Assembly: GCF_029894125.1 (NCBI RefSeq)
Contig: NZ_JARXYZ010000021.1
Span: 62,001-126,000, forward strand
From: Kitasatospora sp. MAA19
GTDB taxonomy: Bacteria > Actinomycetota > Actinomycetes > Streptomycetales > Streptomycetaceae
Direction of reading: 5' to 3'
Length of the DNA: 64,000 nucleotides
The first letter of the stretch is position 1. Each line of letters starts with the position of its first letter. Both the position numbers and the translations under genes were made by a program. Under the pieces are notes generated by a model. That model worked only from the letters and a program-made list of their open reading frames with translations, made no database searches and was not told the DNA's origin. Positions 50,301 through 56,599 of this stretch are shown here, piece after piece.

Positions 50301-52131
50301 ACAGGCCGCGCTGGAACGTGGACAGCGGGGCCTCGGCGGCGCCCGAGCGGACCGGTGCCGGGCGCCGGCCGCCGGCCGCGGAGGTCACCGCGGCGGCGAA
50401 CTCGGCCAGCGTCGGCGCGTCGAAGATGGTGTACGGCGACACCATGCCGAAGACGTCGAAGACCCGGCCCACCACCCGCACGGCGGTCAGCGAATCGCCG
50501 CCCAGGTGGAAGAAGTTGTCGTCGGCTCCGACCTCGGGCACCCCGAGCACGTCCGCCCAGACCGCCGCGATCAGCTGCTCGGCGGGGGTGCGCGGCGGCC
50601 GGCCCGCCGGCCTGTCCCGGGGCGCCGCCTGCGGCTCGGGCAGCGCCCCGCGGTCCACCTTGCCGCCGGCGGTCAGCGGGAAGGCCTCCAGTGCGGTGAG
50701 CGTCGCCGGGACCATGTGCTCGGGCAGCCGCTCGGCCAGCCAGGCCCGGGCCTCGGCGTACGGCGGCGCGGCGCCGGTCACGTACGCGGCCAGCCGGCCC
50801 TCGTGCGCCACCGCGACGCAGCCGGTGATGCCGGGGTACCCGGCCAGCACCTGCTCGATCTCGCCGGGCTCGACCCGGAAGCCGCGGATCTTCAGCTGGT
50901 GGTCGCCGCGCCCGAGGAACTCCAGCGGTCCGTCCTCGGCCGTCCGGCGCACCACGTCGCCGGTGCGGTACATCCGCGCGCCGGGGGCCTGCGGCCGGTC
51001 GGCGCGGGGGTCCGTGGTCGGGTCCGTCTTCGGCTCCGACTCCGGCTCTGTCCTCGGCTCCGGGAGCAGCGCCGCGAACGGGTCCGCGACGAACCGGCCG
51101 GCGGTGAGACCGGGACGGCCGAGGTAGCCGGAGGCCAGCAGCGGCCCGCCGACGTACAGTTCGCCGGCCGTGCCGGGCGCCACCGGCCGCAAGCACTCGT
51201 CGAGCACGTAGAGCCGCCGCCCGCCGAACGCGGTGCCGATCGGCACGCCGGCCTCCGGCTGATCGTCGGCGAGCCGGTGGGTGGTGGCGGTGACCACGGT
51301 CTCGGTCGGCCCGTACGCGTTCAGCAGCGGCACCCCGGTCCCCGCCCGCCAGGCGGCCGCGGTGGCGGGCTCCAGCTTGTCGCTGCCCGAGATCATCAGC
51401 CGCAGGGTTCGCGGCACCCGGCCGCCCAGGGCCGCCACCACGTCCTGGAAGTAGCCTGCGGCCAGGTTGGCGACGGTGACGCCCTCGGCGTCCAGCAGGT
51501 CCAGCAGCGCGGCCGGCGCGAGGATCCGCTGCTCCGGGAGGACCAGGCAGGCCCCGACGGACAGCGTGCCGAGCACCTGCTCCACGGCCACGTCCACCGT
51601 CGGACGGGCGAACTGCAGCACCACGTCCCGCTCGGTCAGGCCGAAGGTCTCGACGACGCCGGCCAGGTGCCCGGTCAGGGCGGTGAGCGGAACGTGCACG
51701 CCCTTCGGACGGCCGGTGGTGCCGGAGGTGTAGATGACGTAGCCGGCGCCCGCGCCCGTCCCGCCGCCGAGTCGGGTGAGCTCGGTGAGCTCCTCACCGT
51801 CGAGGGCGAGGGAGGCCCCGGCGTCCTCGGCGATCCAGCGGTTGCGCTCCTCCGGGGCCGCACGGTCCAGCGGCAGGTAGGTGGCACCCGCCCGCAGGAC
51901 CGCCAGCAGCGCGACCACGTGGTCCAGCCGGTCGCGGCCGGTGACGGCGACCGTCCGCCCGGGGTCGAGCCGGGCGGCGAGGGCGGCGGTCAGACCGTCC
52001 AGCTCCCGGTAGCCGATGGTCCGGCCGCCGGTCCGGACGGCCGGCCGCTCCGGGAAGCGGCGGACGGCGGCGGCGAACGGCGCGAATGCGGGCACCGTGC
52101 ATTCAGTGGGGAAACCGCGTGAGGACATCAT
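47362..52131 (-). CDS. Initiating NRPS A-T-C-A-T
   Basis: This 1589-residue protein begins with an A domain and carrier (GGDS, Ser at about 547) without a starter C, so it probably loads the first residue. Next are a C domain (HHIVWDEGS at about 725; the motif glycine is Glu), a second A domain and a carrier (GGNS, Ser at about 1550). By-eye codes are DVENMSAVTK (first, A4 region PTVDVAVEQ) and DALQIAGGLK (second, SWDAFALEL); I could not match either to a known residue. The first A domain has an acidic Pro/Thr-rich insert (LLPEPRTEPESEPKTDP) before the A7 motif. Two adjacent ATG codons start the frame. Confidence 0.9.
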   Translation of the reverse strand: MMSSRGFPTECTVPAFAPFAAAVRRFPERPAVRTGGRTIGYRELDGLTAALAARLDPGRTVAVTGRDRLDHVVALLAVLRAGATYLPLDRAAPEERNRWIAEDAGASLALDGEELTELTRLGGGTGAGAGYVIYTSGTTGRPKGVHVPLTALTGHLAGVVETFGLTERDVVLQFARPTVDVAVEQVLGTLSVGACLVLPEQRILAPAALLDLLDAEGVTVANLAAGYFQDVVAALGGRVPRTLRLMISGSDKLEPATAAAWRAGTGVPLLNAYGPTETVVTATTHRLADDQPEAGVPIGTAFGGRRLYVLDECLRPVAPGTAGELYVGGPLLASGYLGRPGLTAGRFVADPFAALLPEPRTEPESEPKTDPTTDPRADRPQAPGARMYRTGDVVRRTAEDGPLEFLGRGDHQLKIRGFRVEPGEIEQVLAGYPGITGCVAVAHEGRLAAYVTGAAPPYAEARAWLAERLPEHMVPATLTALEAFPLTAGGKVDRGALPEPQAAPRDRPAGRPPRTPAEQLIAAVWADVLGVPEVGADDNFFHLGGDSLTAVRVVGRVFDVFGMVSPYTIFDAPTLAEFAAAVTSAAGGRRPAPVRSGAAEAPLSTFQRGLWFLDQWNPDAPTYVVPWVFRFAGPVDPELLRRALAGVVERHESLRTTFELAEDGPRQVVHPAVELPFTLTETTADRVDDLVAEAALEPFDLASGPLVRARVFRAGGATTLLLLLHHIVWDEGSLPVLEAELQELYAALAEGRPAELPELAVQYGDYATWQYQDDTVDSQLDYWREKLRDAPTAPALAPDRPRPEEQAFRGAFHRFTMPDPVAEAVRALARSEDATPFMVLLAGLALTLHRRSGQRDLMLGSPVNVRGRAELDGLIGYFVNLLPLRLHLEEGASFRELVGHVREVAIGGYRHQEVPFDDIANAVLDERPEDRNPLCQVLLELHPLDTRPFTVGGHEVTRALHSNPVSRFDLSVSVDDRGTGFTGRFEYDSDLFGPATMAGLCEEWLGTLAAALDVPVHALFEAQAARAPQATALISGERTVGYGELNAAANRLARHLVGLGIGRGDTVAVLADRGPDLVTALLAALKTGAAYTLLDPDFPAERLAGAVADTGATTVITHRHATVPFAVRSQVDLDASAAELARYAAHDLGLPVDGADLACVMFTSGSTGRPKGAAVPHRALTTTYLGQDYARFGPDEVWLQCSPVSWDAFALELYGALCFGGACVLQPGQRPDPQTIAELTRRHGVTELQLSASLFNFLLEELPETFDGLKLAITAGERASVTHVAKALENHPGLVVANGYGPVESLGLTTCHEVGPADVTGSSVPIGVALNGKGILVLDERLRPVEPGATGELYASGAGLAYGYLGRPGLTAGRFVASPFGAPGERLYRTGDRGYVNAEGLLEVTGRIDDQVKIRGFRVEPGEIEDALTRHPAVQEAAVTVHEPAPGDHRLAAYVTVGADAPDPDVLLDHLAGLLPEHMVPATIDVLDALPLNHNGKVDRKALPAPAGRRAAVSEPLTGAERLVADAMCEVLELAEVGREDNFFRIGGNSLAAVRVAMRLSRETGTRVPPQLVFRARTVSAIAERLAAR

Positions 52132-52151
52132 CCAACCCCAGATCGTGAGAG

Positions 52152-52228
52152 AAATCGGCGACGAAAGCGACGATAGGCAGAATTCGACAGTCCTATCGGC
52201 AGAATGAGCGGAAGGAAATCGGCAGTTT
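52152..52228 (-). promoter_or_regulatory. Spaced direct repeats upstream of the first NRPS gene
   Basis: Read on the minus strand, CTGCCGATT, CTGCCGATA and CTGCCTATC recur 22-23 bases apart, with a weaker GCCGATTT about 20 bases further. They fill the 126-base gap between the FMN protein gene and the first NRPS gene. Same-face spacing suggests an operator for a dimeric or multimeric activator. The same core occurs upstream of glmS. Confidence 0.55.
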
Positions 52229-52257
52229 CCTGCTGCGGCCTTCCGGGCAGGCCACGA

Positions 52258-53529
52258 CTACCGGCCCGCGGTGATTCCGAACCCCTCGGGGGACCAGACG
52301 TCCTCCCGATCCAGGGCCTGGGGAGCGTATTTCCCGAGCGCACTGATCAGCAGCCGGAGTTCCAGCTCCAGGCATTCCGTGAAACGGCGGAGCCCGGATT
52401 CCCGGTCCTCCGCGACGGCGAGCAGCGCCGCCCGCCCGAGGCCCACCGCACGGGCCCCCAGCGCCAGGCTCTTGACCGCCCGGGCGCCTTCCCAGATCCG
52501 CCCGGAGACCAGCAGGGACGGCGGTGGCGCGGCCGCCAGTCGGCGCAGGCACTCCGCGAGCGGCAGGCCGACGTGCGGCAGGAACACTCCGGGCGCCCAG
52601 CCGGTGCCGCCCTCCGCGCCGTCCACCACGACGGCGTCCGCTCCGGCCTCGTGCGCCACCCGGGCGGCCTCGGCCACGTCCCGGCCGGGGTAGAGCTTCA
52701 CCCAGATCCGCACCCGCGGGTAGTTGTTGCGCATCAGCCGGATCTGCTGGCGCAGGATCTCCGCGGTGAAGGTGCCCGGGGTCGCGGCGCGCAGCACCCG
52801 CCCGTCACCGAACAACGGGTCCAGCCCGAAGCGGTCGCCGAGCGCTGCGGCGGCCTCGGCCTCCAGCACGGTCATCCCGCCCAGGCCCGGCTTGGCCCCC
52901 TGGCCGACCTTCAACTCGAAGGCCAGGCGCCCGGATTCGAGCAGTGGCAGGGCGGCCGGATCGCTGTGGACGAGGTTCCAGACCTCGGCATCGGCGTCCT
53001 CGGTGCTCTGCTGCACGGCCACGCCGCCGAGCCCGTCCGGGAGTTCCTCGGCGTAGGCGCGCAGCCGGCCCAGCAGCGTGCGGTCGGTCGCTTCGCCGAG
53101 CCGGCCGTAGCCGTTGACCGGCACCACGTTCTCGCCGATCACCATCGGGATCCCGAGCGCACCGGCCTGCCGGCTCAGGGCCAGCCCGAGGTCGCCGCCG
53201 GCGGCCCGGGTGGATCCGGTCGCGGAGACGTACACCGGCAGCGCGGAGGCGAACCCGCCGATGGCGGTGGCGAGTTCGACGTCCTGGTAGGTGGGCTCAC
53301 GGCCGAGGTCGATCAGCTTGGCGAGGCGCTGCGGCAGGAACAGCGGCGGGACGATCCGCAGCGCGTCCAGTGCGTCCGGCGCCGTCGCCCGGTCCGCCGC
53401 CTCCGGTCGACCGGCGCCGAACAGCACGTGTCCGTACTCCTCGGCGGGCGGGAACGCGGCGGCCGCCCCGGCGCGGGCCCGCTGCCGGACCTCCTCCTCC
53501 GGGAATCCCGGTGCGCTGAGGTCACTCAT
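52258..53529 (-). CDS. FMN-dependent GltB-synthase-domain-like protein lacking iron-sulfur cysteines
   Basis: This 423-residue protein matches the FMN-binding synthase domain of glutamate synthase: FELKVGQGAKPGLGG, VDGAEGGTGWAP and the final SLALGARAVGLGRAAL strand. There is no glutaminase domain. Only two cysteines are present (AECLRR and TECLEL), so the three-Cys 3Fe-4S motif of GltB is absent. In the family, FMN reduces an imine to an amine using ammonia. Here it overlaps the AsnRS-like gene (ATGA) and follows glutamate mutase, so it probably acts in a nonproteinogenic amino-acid pathway; its reaction is unknown. ATG 53529 is fixed by the overlap. Confidence 0.82.
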   Translation of the reverse strand: MSDLSAPGFPEEEVRQRARAGAAAAFPPAEEYGHVLFGAGRPEAADRATAPDALDALRIVPPLFLPQRLAKLIDLGREPTYQDVELATAIGGFASALPVYVSATGSTRAAGGDLGLALSRQAGALGIPMVIGENVVPVNGYGRLGEATDRTLLGRLRAYAEELPDGLGGVAVQQSTEDADAEVWNLVHSDPAALPLLESGRLAFELKVGQGAKPGLGGMTVLEAEAAAALGDRFGLDPLFGDGRVLRAATPGTFTAEILRQQIRLMRNNYPRVRIWVKLYPGRDVAEAARVAHEAGADAVVVDGAEGGTGWAPGVFLPHVGLPLAECLRRLAAAPPPSLLVSGRIWEGARAVKSLALGARAVGLGRAALLAVAEDRESGLRRFTECLELELRLLISALGKYAPQALDREDVWSPEGFGITAGR

Positions 53530-54518
53530 GGGGACACCACCCCGGCGAGCTTGGGGAAGGCGCTGGCCTGCCAGACGGCGTCCAGCCCGGCGACGTACCG
53601 GGTGAACCGCTCGACCCCGATGCCGAAGCCCGCGCTGGCCGGCACGCCCTCGCGCACCAGGTCCAGGTACCAGCGGTACTTCTGCGGGTTCTCGCCGGTC
53701 TCCCGCATCCGGGTGATGATCTCCGCGTAGTCGTTGGTGCGCTGGCTGCCGCTGCACAACTCGCCGTAGCCCTCGGGCGCGAGCAGGTCGAAGTTCCGCA
53801 GCAGGCCCGGGTCGTCCGGGTGCTCGCGGTCGTAGAAGCCGCGCGAGCCCTTCGGGTAGTCGGTGACGAAGAACGGCCGGTCGCGCCTGGCCGACAGCAA
53901 CGCCTCGCCCTCCCAGTCGAGTTCGGCCTCGGCGCTCTGCGGGTGCCCGATGCCCCGCAGTTCGGCGACCGCCTCCGCGTGCCGGATGCGGCCGAAGGAT
54001 CCCTTCAGGAGTTCGGCGAACGCCTGTGGGTCCCGGCCGAGTTCGGCGAACTCCTTGGGCAGCTCGCGTACCGCGCTGTGGACCATGTGCACCACCAGGT
54101 CCTCGGCCAGCTGGACGACGTCGTCCCGGCTCGCGCCGGCGACCTCCACGTCCAGCTGATGGAACTCGGCCAGGTGCCGGCTCGTCCCGGCGGTCTCCAA
54201 CGGCTCCAGGCGGACGTTCGGGGCGATGCAGAAGATCTTGTCGAAGGCGAGCAGCGAGGCCTGCTTGTACAGGATCGCGCTGGTCATCAGTTTGTAGCGG
54301 TGGCCGTAGAAGTCGATGTCCACCTGCTTGGAGCCGCGCGCGCCGGGGTCGGTGACCGGTCCGATGATCGGCGGCAGCAGCTCGGTGAAGCCCAGGCCGC
54401 GCAGGAACTCACGGGCTGCGGTGAGCAGGTGCTGCTGGAGCCGGAGCGCGCTGCGGGTGGCCGGCGCGGTCAGGTGCCGGCCGGGATCGGTCGGGGGAAG
54501 GGGCGTGGGGTCTGGCAT
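53526..54518 (-). CDS. Stand-alone asparaginyl-tRNA-synthetase-like core (AsnA-type synthetase)
   Basis: This 330-residue protein is a class II aaRS catalytic core without an anticodon-binding domain. Motif 2 region reads NVRLEPLETAGTSRHLAEF followed by HQLDVEV, and motif 3 GFGIGVERFTRYVAGL; the flipping region is near FYGHRYKLMTSAILYKQAS. AsnRS paralogs of this size, known in archaea, make asparagine by adenylating the Asp side chain and reacting with ammonia. Next to glutamate mutase, an amidation of 3-methylaspartate is a plausible reaction. It could also ligate another amine. GAGGA precedes ATG 54518. Confidence 0.85.
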   Translation of the reverse strand: MPDPTPLPPTDPGRHLTAPATRSALRLQQHLLTAAREFLRGLGFTELLPPIIGPVTDPGARGSKQVDIDFYGHRYKLMTSAILYKQASLLAFDKIFCIAPNVRLEPLETAGTSRHLAEFHQLDVEVAGASRDDVVQLAEDLVVHMVHSAVRELPKEFAELGRDPQAFAELLKGSFGRIRHAEAVAELRGIGHPQSAEAELDWEGEALLSARRDRPFFVTDYPKGSRGFYDREHPDDPGLLRNFDLLAPEGYGELCSGSQRTNDYAEIITRMRETGENPQKYRWYLDLVREGVPASAGFGIGVERFTRYVAGLDAVWQASAFPKLAGVVSP

Positions 54519-54548
54519 GGCGGGTCCTCTTCTCTCGCGGGGCGTCTG

Positions 54549-54638
54549 TTCTCGTGGAGCGTCCGTGGTTCTCGGTCGTGGATCTCGGTCGTGGAGCGCT
54601 GGTCGGGTGCGTCATCGGGCGGTGCGTCATCAGGCGGC
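54549..54638. repeat. Short tandem repeats in the glmE to AsnRS-like gap
   Basis: The 135-base spacer contains repeated TCTCGGTCGTGGA units followed by two copies of GTGCGTCATC. It has no ORF with coding character. The repeats may reflect slippage; no regulatory symmetry is clear. Confidence 0.5.
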
Positions 54639-54653
54639 GCGCCACCGGGCGGA

Positions 54654-55943
54654 TCACCGCACGGCGGGAAGGCCTCGGGCTGCGGGCGCGGCCGACCGCA
54701 CGTCCCGGCCGTCGTAGCGCCGCTGGACGTGGGAGAGGGCGGCCAGCAGCCCGGCCGAACCGAGGATCGGCGGGCGGCCGCCCTCGACGAGCCCGGCGAT
54801 CGGCATCGAGCCGACGGCGGACCACCGCAGCCGCCCGTCCGGGCCCAGCGAGCTGCGCGTCCGCCCCGCGTTGTCGGGGTGCAGGCAGTACGGCACGTCC
54901 AGGTAGCCGGCCGCGAACGCCCGCACCAGGGCCCGCCCGAGGTCGGCGTCCAGGTCCAGCACCGCGCCGATCAGCGCCCTGGCCTCGGCCTCGATCCCGG
55001 TGTCCGGCGGCGCGGCGGGCCGCGGGCGGGCACGCTCCGCCGCGGCGGCCGCGGCGGCGGTCTCCAGCGCCCGGACGTTCTCGGCGACGGTCGGGATGCG
55101 GTGCGCCTCGGCCGTGGTCTTGACGATCAGCCTGGCCGCGCCGCCGCGCACGGCCAGCCGCGCCGCGTCCTCCAGCAGCAGCCGCGCGCCGCCGGGCGAA
55201 CGCGGGTACACGCCCATGTACGCGTACACCACGAGGTGCCGGTCGACGTCCGCGAGCAGCTCGCCCGCGATCCGGCCGAGCGCGGCCAACGCCTCCTCGT
55301 CCTGGCGGGCGTTGGCCTGCTGGGCGTAGCTGAGCGAGATGCTGCGCAGCCCGTGCTGGCGGAAGAACAGCGCCTCCAGCACGCTGATGGCGATCAGCAG
55401 CGAGGGCGGGCAGAGCTGGCCCATCATGCAGCCGCCGAAGGTCTCCAGGTGCGGCTCGGCTCCGAACTCCCTGATGGAGGCGAGAAGTTCGCAGCTGCGC
55501 TGCCAGCAGTCCACCGCTTCGTGGAGCGGGGTGCGGCCGTACGGCAGGCAGTAGGAGACCGGTCCGCCCTCGGTGGCGTCCAGGCCTGCCGCCAGCAGCG
55601 CCTCGAAGATCCGCTCCGGCGCGGCCGACCCGTGCCGGACCTGCACCGGGAAGCCCGCGTCCGCCACCCCGCGCAGCACCGCCCGGGTGACCTCGACCGG
55701 GTGGGTGGCGATCGGGTAGCCGTTGAGACCCGCCCCGACGGCCAGTGCGTCCCGCGCGGCCCTGAGGTCGCCGGTGCGGGTGTAGCTGTCCAGGGTGATG
55801 GTGCCGACGGTCACCGCGGCCGCCCCCCGGGTGGCGAGCAGGCCCTCCCGCATCCGGTCCGCCCCCGCCATCCCCATCCGGGGCTGGACCACCAGTGCGC
55901 CGGCCGCCGCGGCCTGCGCCACGAACGCGCCGAAACCCGTCAC
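54654..55943 (-). CDS. glmE: Glutamate (methylaspartate) mutase E chain
   Basis: This 429-residue TIM-barrel subunit matches methylaspartate mutase epsilon chains (LVVQPRMGMAGADRMREGL, GTITLDSYTRTGD, NGYPIATHPVEVT, VRHGS, ETFGGCMMGQLCPP). With the S chain it converts L-glutamate to (2S,3S)-3-methylaspartate by an adenosylcobalamin radical rearrangement. Such mutases supply methylaspartate in friulimicin-type and vicenistatin-type pathways. The GTG start at 55943 overlaps the S-chain stop (GTGA). It is slightly shorter than clostridial homologues. The Ala-rich stretch near residue 285 looks like a lineage-specific linker. Confidence 0.92.
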   Translation of the reverse strand: MTGFGAFVAQAAAAGALVVQPRMGMAGADRMREGLLATRGAAAVTVGTITLDSYTRTGDLRAARDALAVGAGLNGYPIATHPVEVTRAVLRGVADAGFPVQVRHGSAAPERIFEALLAAGLDATEGGPVSYCLPYGRTPLHEAVDCWQRSCELLASIREFGAEPHLETFGGCMMGQLCPPSLLIAISVLEALFFRQHGLRSISLSYAQQANARQDEEALAALGRIAGELLADVDRHLVVYAYMGVYPRSPGGARLLLEDAARLAVRGGAARLIVKTTAEAHRIPTVAENVRALETAAAAAAAERARPRPAAPPDTGIEAEARALIGAVLDLDADLGRALVRAFAAGYLDVPYCLHPDNAGRTRSSLGPDGRLRWSAVGSMPIAGLVEGGRPPILGSAGLLAALSHVQRRYDGRDVRSAAPAARGLPAVR

Positions 55944-56383
55944 AGCAGGACCCGGGGACGCAGCCCGGCGACGAACTCACGGAACCCGGCCACCGAGGCG
56001 CCGTCCTCGAAGACGGCGTCGAACCCGGCCGCCAGCAGCGTCCGCTCGCGGTCGGGGTCGTCGGCTCCGGCGATGCCGAGCTTGCCGCCGATGACGGTCG
56101 GCGTGCGCCGCAGTTCCGGGCAGGCACGCAGGACCGGGATCACCCGCAGGCCCTCCTGGTGGCCGTGCCCGTTGACACTGCTGATCACGATCAGGTCCGG
56201 CGCGATCCGGCGGCATTCGGAGAGCAGCAGCGCGTCCGGGACGCATGCGCCCAGATTCGTCACCCGGTGCCCCAGTTCCTCCAGCAGGAACTGCAGGAAC
56301 ACCAGGTTCCAGGTGTGCGAATCCGAGGCCATCGTCGTCACGACGATGTCCAGCCCGCGATGTTCGGCCTGTCTGTGATCCAC
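55940..56383 (-). CDS. glmS: Glutamate (methylaspartate) mutase S chain, B12-binding
   Basis: This 147-residue cobalamin-binding subunit has the base-off His motif as D21-S-H23-T-W-N26, where the last residue of DxHxxG is Asn. It also has the second-site SSVNGHG and the VIGGKLGI strand. His23 should ligate cobalt. The GTG start follows GAGGG. It is the first gene of the NRPS biosynthetic operon set, after 216 bases carrying repeats. Asn at the final position is, as far as I recall, shared by actinomycete secondary-metabolism mutases, so it is not evidence of inactivity. Confidence 0.9.
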   Translation of the reverse strand: MDHRQAEHRGLDIVVTTMASDSHTWNLVFLQFLLEELGHRVTNLGACVPDALLLSECRRIAPDLIVISSVNGHGHQEGLRVIPVLRACPELRRTPTVIGGKLGIAGADDPDRERTLLAAGFDAVFEDGASVAGFREFVAGLRPRVLL

Positions 56384-56599
56384 AACTCAACCCTCATCGG
56401 TAGAGATCGTCGATGGAATTCCGCCGACGCCCCGGCCGGCGGCCTGGGAATTCCGGCGCGTGTTCCGCGAAGGCCCGGCCCCGCGGAGAACGTTAGGAAC
56501 GATCGGGTCCGGCAAGCGGCAGCTCATGCGGCAAGAAGCGGCAGAATCGGCAGGATCGGCGCCCGGCCGGCGAACTGCCGCCCGGCCCGCGCACGATGG
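56384..56599 (-). promoter_or_regulatory. glmS operon upstream region with repeated CTGCCG elements
   Basis: On the minus strand, 56552-56509 contains CTGCCGATT, CTGCCGCTT, TTGCCGCAT, CTGCCGCTT and TTGCCGGAC in close tandem, nine to twelve bases apart. CTGCCGATT is also in the repeat set upstream of the first NRPS gene. A possible -10 (TAACGT) lies about 20 bases downstream of the last repeat. This looks like the cluster's main regulated promoter. Confidence 0.55.

Noticed and set aside
41882..52122. Very long plus-strand frames opposite the NRPS genes
   Set aside because: Same GC-driven antisense artefact; no motifs and wrong codon bias.
55940..56383. Inactive glutamate mutase because DxHxxG is DxHxxN
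   Set aside because: The cobalt-binding His and Asp are kept and the Asn form is, to my knowledge, usual in actinomycete mutases; loss of function is not indicated.
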